Source: Actinobacteria bacterium UBA5182 (GTDB lineage Bacteria; Actinomycetota; UBA4738). Taken from it: a DNA stretch of 9,698 bases. The stretch covers positions 43,195 to 52,892 of the forward strand of contig DHWM01000147.1 of NCBI GenBank assembly GCA_002413185.1, read 5' to 3'. How positions within the stretch are numbered: position 1 is the first letter of the stretch; each line of letters opens with the position of its first letter. The position numbers and the translations under genes were made by a program. The notes beneath the pieces are model-generated. The model ran no database searches. It saw nothing but the letters and a program-made list of their open reading frames with translations, and had not been told where the DNA came from. This document shows, in pieces, positions 1 through 6,119 of this stretch.

Positions 1-17
1 ACCCTCTGTTAACCGTG

Positions 18-42
18 AGTAACTGTTACTTGAGGTAACAGT
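18..42 (+). promoter_or_regulatory. Probable TetR autoregulatory operator overlapping the ribosome binding site
   Basis: Two nested perfect palindromes lie just before the TetR start. The larger has 8-bp arms ACTGTTAC (22-29) and GTAACAGT (35-42) around a 5-base spacer. The smaller is AGTAAC-T-GTTACT (18-30). A further GTTA half-site sits at 8-11. The GAGG Shine-Dalgarno (32-35), 8 bases before the ATG at 44, is inside the larger palindrome. TetR regulators typically bind such dyads of about 15-25 bp, so autorepression is the natural inference. The promoter probably begins outside the window or within the first bases. Confidence 0.68.
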
Positions 43-43
43 C

Positions 44-703
44 ATGGCAGAGGCCATCAGGACCACCAGGAGGATGGTCGACCGGGCGGTGACCACCCGG
101 CGCGCGGAGAAGCGCCAGGAACTCCTCGACGCCGCGCTCCGGGTGATCCGCCGGGATGGCCCAGGCGTGTCCATGGACCGCATCGGCGTGGAGGCTGGGG
201 TCACCAAGCCGATCCTCTACCGGCACTTCGGGGACAAGCGAGGGCTGTACCAGGCCATCGCGGAGCGCTACCGCACCGAGATGATGCGGGAGCTGCACTC
301 GGCGCTCTCCTGGGACCTCCCTCCACGGGAGCTCCTCCGCGCAACCCTGGAGGCCTACTTCACCTTCGTGGAGCGAGAGACGCCGGTGTTCAGGTTCCTG
401 TCCCGGACCGACACCACCGGCCGCCCCGCGCTCGAGGCTTCGATCGCGGACTTCCAGGCTCAGGTGGCCACCGAGCCGACGGTGGTGCTGCGCGAACAGC
501 TCAAGCCCGCCGGGGCCGATACGGGCGCGGCGGATCCATGGGCGTACGCCCTGGTGGGCATGGCCAGGTCCGTCGCCGAATGGTGGATCGATCAGCCGGG
601 GATGCCGCGCCGGCACCTGCTCGAGTACCTCACCACGCTCCTGTGGGATGGTTTCGCCGGCGTGATGGAGAACGCGGATTCAACGAACGCGCCATCGATC
701 TGA
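44..703 (+). CDS. TetR/AcrR family transcriptional regulator
   Basis: This 219-residue protein is a one-component, ligand-responsive DNA-binding regulator expected to act as a cytoplasmic dimer. The N-terminal TetR domain is clear: a basic first helix region (about residues 18-38, RRAEKRQELLDAALRVI) and a helix-turn-helix at about 44-66 (MDRIGVEAGVTKPILYRHFG), with the family-typical YRHFGDKRGLY stretch. The rest is a helical ligand and dimerisation domain with no recognisable ligand signature. The length is normal for the family. The ATG at 44 is preceded by GAGG at 32-35, inside a palindrome that is probably its own operator. The C-terminus overlaps the next gene, a SnoaL-like cyclase, which is therefore the first candidate target besides tetR itself. 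The family is certain; the effector and regulon are unknown. Confidence 0.92.
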   Translation: MAEAIRTTRRMVDRAVTTRRAEKRQELLDAALRVIRRDGPGVSMDRIGVEAGVTKPILYRHFGDKRGLYQAIAERYRTEMMRELHSALSWDLPPRELLRATLEAYFTFVERETPVFRFLSRTDTTGRPALEASIADFQAQVATEPTVVLREQLKPAGADTGAADPWAYALVGMARSVAEWWIDQPGMPRRHLLEYLTTLLWDGFAGVMENADSTNAPSI

Positions 704-1038
704 TCGAAGAGCTGCTGGCCGACCACATGATCGATCGGGGCGAGGCCCTCATGGGCGCGGACATTCGTAAGCGGATCGAGGCCGTGCACCACGGGCTGTC
801 CGACGCCCATCTCACGCTGGGCCCGCACATGACCATCGGCAACACCGTGGTGTGGTTCTGGACAATCAGGGGCACGCACACCTCGGCCAAGTTCATGGGG
901 CTCGCCCCCTCCGGGAAGGAGGTCTCACTGACCGGGGTCAACATCGACCGCCTGGAGAATGGCAGAGTCGTGGAACATCGCGAGTCGGCCGGCTTCGCCG
1001 AGTACCTCGACCAGCTCAAGGCCGCCGTCTCTTCATAG
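643..1038 (+). CDS. SnoaL-like (ester cyclase / NTF2-like) protein, start uncertain
   Basis: The reading frame that ends at 1038 encodes a small alpha+beta barrel protein of the SnoaL-like polyketide/ester cyclase group, usually 125-150 residues. Family-like features are GFNERAIDLIEELLADH near the N-terminus (compare the common 'wN.gdld.idELla.d' pattern), TIGNTVVWFWTIRGTHT, GKEVSLTGVNIDRLENGRVVEH and a final helix EYLDQLKA. No ATG lies before the conserved start except 538, deep inside tetR; the first later ATG (727) would cut the conserved first helix. GTG at 643 gives 131 residues, overlaps tetR by 61 bases and keeps a plausible RRRDGERGFN helix, but shows no good Shine-Dalgarno, so coupling to tetR translation is likely. 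A slightly truncated N-terminus remains possible. Substrate unknown; many relatives are not true cyclases. Confidence 0.72.
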   Translation: MGWFRRRDGERGFNERAIDLIEELLADHMIDRGEALMGADIRKRIEAVHHGLSDAHLTLGPHMTIGNTVVWFWTIRGTHTSAKFMGLAPSGKEVSLTGVNIDRLENGRVVEHRESAGFAEYLDQLKAAVSS

Positions 1039-1050
1039 GCGAGTCTCGCC
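1038..1050. terminator. Short inverted repeat between convergent genes, weak terminator candidate
   Basis: GGCGAG-T-CTCGCC begins at the last base of the cyclase stop codon, in the roughly 30-base gap before the convergent debranching-enzyme stop at 1070. As RNA it would fold with a 5-bp stem and 3-base loop in either direction. There is no T-tract. It is short enough to be a chance palindrome; the position is the main argument for it. Confidence 0.25.
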
Positions 1051-1069
1051 ACCCGCGGGGCGCCGCCGG

Positions 1070-3094
1070 TCAGGCCCTGGACGTGACGTCTCCTGCTGCC
1101 GTTCCCACCGGGATCTCTCGGAGGGAGAGCTCCGTGAGCTGGGGCGGAAGAACCGGATCACTCAGCAGCCGGTTCCCATCCGGCTCCAGTCCGAGCATCA
1201 CCCGAAGCAACAGCAGCGGCGTTCCGGTGGCCCACGCCTGGGGACTGGACGCGGTCGGATATTCGACCGGGAACTCGGTCAGCGTCCGCGGATATCCTGC
1301 GAAGACCTCCGGCAGGCGCCAGTCGAAATACGTGGCAGCCTCAAGCAATGCATAGCCGATCCGTGCCGCATCCTCGGCGTGCCCGTACCGCCGGAGTCCC
1401 GCGGCGATCAGCGAGCTGTCGTGCGGCCACACAGTGCCGTTGTGGTACTCGATGGGGTTGTAGCCGCCCTCTCCGTCGGCCATCGTCCGCACCCCCCACC
1501 CGGAGAACATGCGTTCGTCCATCAGCAGCCCGGCCACGGATTCGGCCTTCTCCTCGTCCACGATCCCGCTCCACAACAGATGGCCGTTGTTCGACGTCAG
1601 GCTGTCGACCTTCCGCTTGTCGCCATCCAGGGCGATGGCGAAGAACCCCCGCTCCGGGACCCAGAAGTCGCGGTTGAAGCGCTCCTTCAACGCGGCTGCT
1701 TCCCCTTCCAGCCGGTCCGCCAGCGAGCGGTCGCCCCACACGTCGCGAGCCAGGCGGGCGCAACGCCGCTTCGCGTCGTAGACGTACCCCTGGATCTCGC
1801 AGGTGGCCCGGGGCAGCTTCGAGTTCGTCCCGTCGGCGAACAGGATCGAGTTCCACGAGTCCTTCCAGCACATGTTGTCCAACCCGGTCTTCGGACTGCG
1901 GGTCCGGTACTCGACGTAGCCGTCGCCGTCGAGGTCGCCGTACCGGTCGATCCACTCGAGCGCCGCCCGGGCGTTCGGCTCCAGCTCTCGCACCAGGGCG
2001 TCGTTCCCGATCCATCGGTGCGTCTCGTCCAGAAGCACCAGCCACAGCGGGGTCGAATCGGCAGAGCCGTAGTACGGCGAGTGTGGGCGCTCTCCGAAGT
2101 GGGTGAGCTCGCCCACCCGGAGCTCGTGCAGGATCTTGCCGGGCTCCTCGTCCCGGAAGTCGTCGACATCCTGTCCCTGCCGCGCCGCCAGCACCCGCAG
2201 GGTGGTCTCCGCCAGCTCGGGAACGAACGGCAATGCCTGGTAGCTGGTGATCACGCTGTCCCGCCCGAACAGCGCCATGAACCACGGAAGGCCGGCCGCG
2301 GGCACCGACGCGCCCGGCACGATGTCCGAATAGAACCGCAGTGCGGCCAGATCCACCAGGCTTCGCCAGTAGACGTGCCCGAGCTTGTCCCAGCTCGACT
2401 CGAGCTTGGGGGCGTGGTCCAGCCACTCCTCCAGGCTCGCCGCCATGTTCGGGGCCGCCTTGGTGGCCGAGCCGTGCCCGTGCTTGGTTCGCACCGCCAC
2501 ACCGGCCTGCGGCTCCACGTCGATGCAGGTTCGCCATTCGCCGTGCGCGGGGATGCGAAGCGCGAACGACAATCCGTCCTCCGTCAGCTCGGCCTCCTCG
2601 GCGCTGGTCGTGATCACGGTCTCCCGAACGAAGTCCTGCCGCCGGTAACCGAGGACCAGCGCGCCGCCGCGAACCTCCCGGTACCGTTCGCCCTTCTTCT
2701 CGAGCGCGTCCTTCACCTCGAACAGGTCTGCGAAATCCGCGTCGGCCTGCACGTGGACCGTGAGCTCGACTTCGTCCTGCGAGTGGTTCAGCAGGATCAG
2801 ATCCTCGTGCAGGCCGTCGCCGACCGAGCGCTGGCGCATCAGGGAGAGCTCGGGGTTCTTGTAGATCGTGCCGGTGGGCGGATACAGGAAGAACTGCGCG
2901 GCGAAGTACGAGACATCGTCGGTGGAGAGCACCTCGAGCGGCCGGTCCTCCAGCCTGAGGACCCATCTCGACAGGAATCGAGTGTCCCGGAAGAACAGCC
3001 CATGTGGTTGGTCCGGGCCCGCTTCGATGTCACCCCGCCGGTCGCTGACGACGAACGTGCTGCCGTCGAGGATGCTGATGGTGTCGCCGCCCAT
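1070..3094 (-). CDS. Amylo-alpha-1,6-glucosidase / glycogen debranching enzyme-type protein (GDE N-bis + GDE C)
   Basis: This 674-residue protein matches bacterial 'amylo-alpha-1,6-glucosidase' proteins: an N-terminal glycogen-debranching beta domain (GDE_N_bis type) and a C-terminal alpha/alpha-barrel glycosidase domain. The N-terminal domain opens with DGSTFVVSDRRGDIE and PHGLFFRDTRFLSRW (about residues 8-46), highly typical of the family. The catalytic half holds WFMALFGRDS (about 275), DNMCWKDSWNS (about 405) and YNPIEYHNGTVWPHDSS (about 545), conserved segments rich in candidate acidic residues. No signal peptide is visible, so it should act in the cytoplasm on glycogen-like or other alpha-glucans. 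I chose the ATG at 3094 because MGGDTISILDG leads straight into the conserved domain; the open frame runs on to 3418, but that part is arginine/serine-rich and overlaps the divergent promoter and gene. The true substrate is not proven by sequence; some relatives act on other glycosides. Confidence 0.9.
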   Translation of the reverse strand: MGGDTISILDGSTFVVSDRRGDIEAGPDQPHGLFFRDTRFLSRWVLRLEDRPLEVLSTDDVSYFAAQFFLYPPTGTIYKNPELSLMRQRSVGDGLHEDLILLNHSQDEVELTVHVQADADFADLFEVKDALEKKGERYREVRGGALVLGYRRQDFVRETVITTSAEEAELTEDGLSFALRIPAHGEWRTCIDVEPQAGVAVRTKHGHGSATKAAPNMAASLEEWLDHAPKLESSWDKLGHVYWRSLVDLAALRFYSDIVPGASVPAAGLPWFMALFGRDSVITSYQALPFVPELAETTLRVLAARQGQDVDDFRDEEPGKILHELRVGELTHFGERPHSPYYGSADSTPLWLVLLDETHRWIGNDALVRELEPNARAALEWIDRYGDLDGDGYVEYRTRSPKTGLDNMCWKDSWNSILFADGTNSKLPRATCEIQGYVYDAKRRCARLARDVWGDRSLADRLEGEAAALKERFNRDFWVPERGFFAIALDGDKRKVDSLTSNNGHLLWSGIVDEEKAESVAGLLMDERMFSGWGVRTMADGEGGYNPIEYHNGTVWPHDSSLIAAGLRRYGHAEDAARIGYALLEAATYFDWRLPEVFAGYPRTLTEFPVEYPTASSPQAWATGTPLLLLRVMLGLEPDGNRLLSDPVLPPQLTELSLREIPVGTAAGDVTSRA

Positions 3095-3195
3095 GGTCTC
3101 TCTGCTCGCCGAGGATACCGAACGGCTGGTTCGAAGGCGCCGAGGGCCCTTCCCTGACCGTGGAGGTGGGCCCACTGATTCCCGTCGGCAGTTTC

Positions 3196-3220
3196 GTTTC
3201 AGCGTGCCGCCGCCGGGTAC
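3196..3220 (+). promoter_or_regulatory. SigB/SigF-type (general stress sigma factor) promoter candidate
   Basis: GTTTCA at 3196-3201 and GGGTAC at 3215-3220 are separated by 13 bases. This closely matches the SigB/SigF-group consensus of Gram-positive bacteria (GTTT, about 12-15 bases, GGGTA). Transcription would start near 3227, giving a leader of about 80 bases before the hemerythrin ATG at 3309. Hemerythrin-like proteins are known members of SigF-type stress regulons in mycobacteria, so function and promoter agree. The match was found by eye and not scored against background. Confidence 0.6.
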
Positions 3221-3308
3221 TCGTTCGAAGTCAAGACGGATGCACGAGCGGGCACCTCGGCCTCCCGTCCGGGGCCCGCTGGCGCGGGAGAGGAGACTTG
3301 CCATAGCC

Positions 3309-4148
3309 ATGCACGACATCGAGACCGGGCCGTTGGACGCGGTGACGTTCCTCGTGGGGGAACACCAAACGGTGGAGACCCTGTTCGTCGAGTACGAGGG
3401 GTTGTCGGGAACGAGCACCCCGGACCGCCGGAGGTCCCTGGTCGATCGGATGATCGGGGAGATGCGGATCCACGCGGCGATGGAGGAACAGTCCTTCTAT
3501 CCGTCCGTCCGCGAGATGGTCGCCGAGGGCGACTCGCTGGTGGAGGAGGGGTTGGAAGAGCACGCCGAGGCGAAGGAGGCGCTGGCCGAGCTCGAGAAGA
3601 TGTCTGAGCAGGATCCCGCGTTCGACGCCAAGGTCGAGTCGATGATCAGCGACATGCGGCACCACGTGAACGAGGAGGAGAACGAGGTCTTGCCGAAGCT
3701 TCGCCACGCCGTGGGTGAGTCATGGTTGGTCGAGCTGGGCCAGGAGCTTCGCCGGACCAAGGAGCGGCTGGCCGCCGAAGGGGTCCAGGACGAGGCGACC
3801 ACCAAGCCCGCCCAGCCCCTGCCGCCGGTGCTGACGCCCGCGGGCCCCCCGAGCGTCCGTCGTGCCGCTCGGACCAGAACGTCGCCCAAGAGGTCGACCA
3901 CGGCCAAGAAGTCGACCACGCCCAGACGGCCGGTGGCACGTGGCGAAGCGGGGCGCCACCCGTCCTTCCAGCACGCACGACAGGAAGTCCGACGCTGTTG
4001 CCCGGGGCAAGGAGCTTGCCCCCAAACAGAAGCTGGGCCAGCTCATCGTGCGCAAGGCGGACGGAAAGATCCACCAGGAGTTCACGTACGGAGCGGATCC
4101 CCGCCGAACTCGCGGCTAGGAGGACGAGCTCGTCGTTACTCGGACTGA
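3309..4148 (+). CDS. Hemerythrin HHE domain protein, C-terminus probably frameshifted
   Basis: Residues 1-150 form a four-helix hemerythrin HHE cation-binding domain that should bind a di-iron centre for O2, NO or peroxide-linked chemistry. Candidate ligands fall in order: H19 (GEHQ), H55 and E59 (RIHAAMEE), H85 (EEHAEAK), H118/H119 and E123 (RHHVNEEEN). The ATG at 3309 has AGGAG at 3291-3295, a rather long 13-base spacing, and sits downstream of a SigB-like promoter. After about residue 160 comes a Pro-rich then Lys/Arg/Ser/Thr-rich tail (SPKRSTTAKKSTTP) like histone H1 tails. From about 3921 this frame turns into Cys/Gln/Gly-rich, non-protein-like sequence to the stop at 4146-4148, while the +1 frame encodes a clean DUF2188 domain. 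A single-base insertion in the CCC at 3921-3923 best explains this. As read the product is 279 residues; repaired it would be about 269. Confidence 0.88.
   Translation: MHDIETGPLDAVTFLVGEHQTVETLFVEYEGLSGTSTPDRRRSLVDRMIGEMRIHAAMEEQSFYPSVREMVAEGDSLVEEGLEEHAEAKEALAELEKMSEQDPAFDAKVESMISDMRHHVNEEENEVLPKLRHAVGESWLVELGQELRRTKERLAAEGVQDEATTKPAQPLPPVLTPAGPPSVRRAARTRTSPKRSTTAKKSTTPRRPVARGEAGRHPSFQHARQEVRRCCPGQGACPQTEAGPAHRAQGGRKDPPGVHVRSGSPPNSRLGGRARRYSD
3888..3923 (+). repeat. Two 18-bp tandem repeats in the hemerythrin linker
   Basis: Units 3888-3905 and 3906-3923 differ at few positions and encode KRSTTA and KKSTTP. They belong to the basic, low-complexity linker between the hemerythrin domain and the DUF2188 segment. 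The suspected frameshift falls at the last codon of the second unit. Confidence 0.7.
3922..4119 (+). pseudogene. DUF2188 domain segment, out of frame with the hemerythrin gene
   Basis: Reading from CCA at 3922 gives PDGRWHVAKRGATRPSSTHD, then KSDAVARGKELAPKQ, LGQLIVRKADGKIHQEFTYG and ADPRRTRG before TAG at 4117-4119. This is the whole of a DUF2188 domain (about 60 residues; pattern W.V...GA.RASSVHDT..EAV..A.ELA....GqLvvh..DGkI....tYG.DP). The domain has no assigned function. No convincing start codon or ribosome site precedes it in this frame: the only close candidate, GTG at 3862, opens an Arg/Pro-rich stretch that is merely the shifted hemerythrin linker. Removing one C at 3921-3923 joins it directly to the hemerythrin linker as KKSTTPDGRWHV. 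I read it as the C-terminal domain of that gene, split by a sequencing indel or a recent mutation. Confidence 0.75.
4123..4134. other. 12-bp palindrome between convergent genes
   Basis: GACGAGCTCGTC is a perfect palindrome in the short space between the DUF2188 stop (4119) and the convergent zinc-ribbon gene stop (4136). As a hairpin it would have only a 4-bp stem and no T-tract, so it is at best a weak bidirectional terminator. Confidence 0.25.
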
Positions 4149-5863
4149 CTCAACTCCATCAGGTTCCGGAGCTCCTGCATAGCCTCGAGCCGGGCATCCC
4201 GCCACCTCTCCGACTCCGCGTCCTCAACGGCGGGTTCGACCAGCGCCGGCGCTGAAGCCGAGTCATCTCGCCCGTCGATCGGATCTGAGGAGGAGGCGAG
4301 CGTCTCTGGCGCCGCGACGGGCTCCTGTTGTACGAAGTGCCGCTCGTCGTCGATCGCCCGGCGGTCCACCTCGAGCTGCCGCTTGTCTGCCTCGACGGCT
4401 CGGCGTTGGGTTTCCAGCTCTTCCCTCTCGGCCTCGACCGCCCGACGCTGCCGGTGGAATTGCTGCTTCTCCCCCTCCAGCGCTCGTCGCTCCTTGTGGA
4501 CTTGGCGCTGCACGTCTTCGGCCGCCAACCGCTCCGCCTCCAGATGGCGCTGACCGTCCTCCAGCCCTTGACGCCTCGCCGCGAGGGCCCCCCTCTCCTG
4601 GTCCAGTTCCGCTCGTCGCTGTTCCAGCACCTGCCCTTCGGCCTCGGCGCGGGCCTGCGCCTCCACAGCAACCTCCCGAGCGCGCTCGGCCTCACCAAGC
4701 GCCTGCCGGGCCTGGGCCCGAGCTTCGTCGGCTTCCCGTCGGTGGTCCTCCCCTTCCCGCTGCTGATCCTCGGCGATGCGACGGTCCGCTTCGATCCGGC
4801 GATGCTCGTCTGCAACTCGCGTCAGCTCCTCTTCGGCGCGGGCGAGGTCACGTTCGGCGCGGGCGAGGTCACTTTCGGCGCGGGCAAGCTCCTCCTCGGC
4901 GCGGGCTGAGGTTTCCGCGGCCCGTTCCACCTCGACCCGCATGAGCTCGCGCTGCTCATCGAGCTCCCGGTTCCGGCCGGCCAGTGCTTCCTGTTCTTGG
5001 CGAAGCGCGTCCGCCCGCTCGTCCAGGGCTCGGCCATCATCTTCGAGCCGGAGCCGTCCGTCCGCCACCGCCGCCTCCCGCTCGGCGAGGCTTCGAGATC
5101 GTTCATCCAGCTCGGACCGTTCATGCGACACCTCGGCCAGACTGGCGGCGAGCGTCTGGCGCTCCTGGTCGAGGCGGGCCGCCTCTGCGGCCACGGCCTG
5201 CTCTCGGGCGGCCACCTGAGCACACGCCTCCGAACGGGCAGCCTCCGCCATCGTGATCTCCTCGGTGAGCCGTCGCTGCTCCCGGCCGACCTTCTCCTGC
5301 TCTCGGCCGAGACGCTTGGCCTCCTTCGCCAGGTGCAGGCGCTCTTCCTCGATCAGGCGCCATTCGTCCTGGTGGCCGGCTTCAGCCCGAACCCCCGCCC
5401 TGGCAACCTCGGCCAGCCGCGTCTCCTCGCCTCGAAGCTTCGTGTTCGCGTCGGAGAGACGAAGGCCCTCTGCCCGAACCCGTTCCTGCTGCTGGGCCAG
5501 CCGTCGTTCTTCCTGATGGACCGAATCCCACTGGTCCTGGAGTTGCCGCTGCTCGGCCAGGACCTGGTCACGTTCGTCGAGCAAGCGCTGCCGCTCTACT
5601 TCGGCCTGCTGACGCTGCTCCTCGAATCGCGTCCGCTCGCCCTCCAGCCGGCTCCATTCGGTGGCCAGGCGCTCCCGTTCAACCAGGTCGATGGCGGGAA
5701 GCTTCAGCCCCGGATCCTCGGGGAGCTCGATCAGCCGCGCGCCCAGCGCGGCCCGGCGGGCCATGTCGATGAGCCTGGGGAGTTCCTCGGAATCGACGGG
5801 CGACCCGCACTTCACGCAGACGGTCTGAGCGGGGACCAGGCTGCCGCACCACGAGCAGGCCAT
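4136..5863 (-). CDS. Zinc-ribbon plus long coiled-coil protein, function unknown
   Basis: I do not recognise this 575-residue protein as a named family. It starts with MACSWCGSLVPAQTVCVKCG, a four-cysteine zinc ribbon (C3-x2-C6-x9-C16-x2-C19). A short linker (about 20-60) leads into a continuous, highly charged Glu/Arg/Ala/Gln-rich coiled coil from about 70 to 515, with no proline break, membrane segment or signal peptide. The last 60 residues are acidic and Ser/Ala-rich, ending in a short helix (ARLEAMQELRNLMELSQ). Internal repeats include three ARAE-type heptads (about 316-343) and a set of 14-residue repeats beginning RRA (about 459-514). I chose the ATG at 5863 because it places the zinc ribbon at the N-terminus and has AGGTG just upstream; the frame stays open to 6004 with no recognisable content. 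A cytoplasmic scaffold or filament-like role is a guess. It stands alone, convergent with the hemerythrin gene. Confidence 0.82.
   Translation of the reverse strand: MACSWCGSLVPAQTVCVKCGSPVDSEELPRLIDMARRAALGARLIELPEDPGLKLPAIDLVERERLATEWSRLEGERTRFEEQRQQAEVERQRLLDERDQVLAEQRQLQDQWDSVHQEERRLAQQQERVRAEGLRLSDANTKLRGEETRLAEVARAGVRAEAGHQDEWRLIEEERLHLAKEAKRLGREQEKVGREQRRLTEEITMAEAARSEACAQVAAREQAVAAEAARLDQERQTLAASLAEVSHERSELDERSRSLAEREAAVADGRLRLEDDGRALDERADALRQEQEALAGRNRELDEQRELMRVEVERAAETSARAEEELARAESDLARAERDLARAEEELTRVADEHRRIEADRRIAEDQQREGEDHRREADEARAQARQALGEAERAREVAVEAQARAEAEGQVLEQRRAELDQERGALAARRQGLEDGQRHLEAERLAAEDVQRQVHKERRALEGEKQQFHRQRRAVEAEREELETQRRAVEADKRQLEVDRRAIDDERHFVQQEPVAAPETLASSSDPIDGRDDSASAPALVEPAVEDAESERWRDARLEAMQELRNLMELSQSE
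4322..4489 (-). repeat. Four 42-bp units encoding 14-residue coiled-coil repeats
   Basis: Units end at 4489, 4447, 4405 and 4363 in gene order. Each begins with RRA: RRALEGEKQQFHRQ, RRAVEAEREELETQ, RRAVEADKRQLEVD, RRAIDDERHFVQQE. Two further related units (RRAELDQERGALAA, RRQGLEDGQRHLEA) precede them. Fourteen residues equal two heptads, so the coil geometry is kept while the gene grows by duplication. Confidence 0.75.
4832..4915 (-). repeat. 21-bp tandem repeat array (about four units) encoding heptads
   Basis: Plus-strand units begin TTCGGCGCGGGCGAGGTCAC at 4832 and 4853. Two decayed copies follow at 4874 and 4895. The first two units are identical except for the last base. Each codes one heptad of the coiled coil of the minus-strand gene (ARAERDL type). 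The near-identity suggests recent expansion or slippage. Confidence 0.8.
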
Positions 5864-6075
5864 CAGCACCTGAACGCCGGTCCGCGACGAGCTCTCGGTT
5901 GACCGGGCGGATGGGTACGTCCCCATATCCATCCATTCGGTTGCTTCGCTCCGACGTTGTAGCCATTGCGCCCAGAACGGAACGAAGGTTGGCCCGCGGG
6001 TCATCCGTCCGCGGCGTTCCGAACCTGGCCGGGGGAGGACCGGGAACCCAAATCAGGTACCCGACAGCGGCTAGG

Positions 6076-6087
6076 ATGGCCGGCCAT
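6076..6087. other. 12-bp perfect palindrome upstream of the zinc-ribbon gene
   Basis: ATGGCCGGCCAT lies in the 256-base space (5864-6119) between the zinc-ribbon gene and the oxidase remnant. That space otherwise shows no gene, no clear hairpin terminator and no convincing promoter. In high-GC DNA this palindrome could be chance. Confidence 0.2.
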
Positions 6088-6119
6088 GGGCGCCGCCACC
6101 TTCGTGTGCGATCGATGCG

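Noticed and set aside
959..3157. A 732-codon open frame on the plus strand opposite the debranching enzyme
   Set aside because: It is antisense to a clearly conserved enzyme, has a Pro/Arg/Gln/Val-rich composition and no motif. Long antisense frames are expected in high-GC genes with strong third-position bias.
3095..3418. N-terminal extension of the debranching enzyme to 3418
   Set aside because: The extra 108 residues are Arg/Ser/Pro-rich, overlap the divergent stress promoter and the start of the hemerythrin gene, and are not family-like; ATG at 3094 begins right before the conserved domain.
4832..4915. Short regular repeats considered as a CRISPR array
   Set aside because: Units abut with no spacers, are 21 bp and lie in frame inside a coiled-coil gene.
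4997..5902. Plus-strand open frame opposite the coiled-coil gene
   Set aside because: Leu/Pro-rich translation is what the complement of Glu/Arg/Ala/Gln-rich coiled-coil codons yields. It has no motif or ribosome site.
6055..6066. GGGTAC on the minus strand upstream of the zinc-ribbon gene as a second SigB-like -10 box
   Set aside because: No GTTT-like -35 element lies 12-15 bases upstream on that strand, and the distance to the start is about 190 bases.
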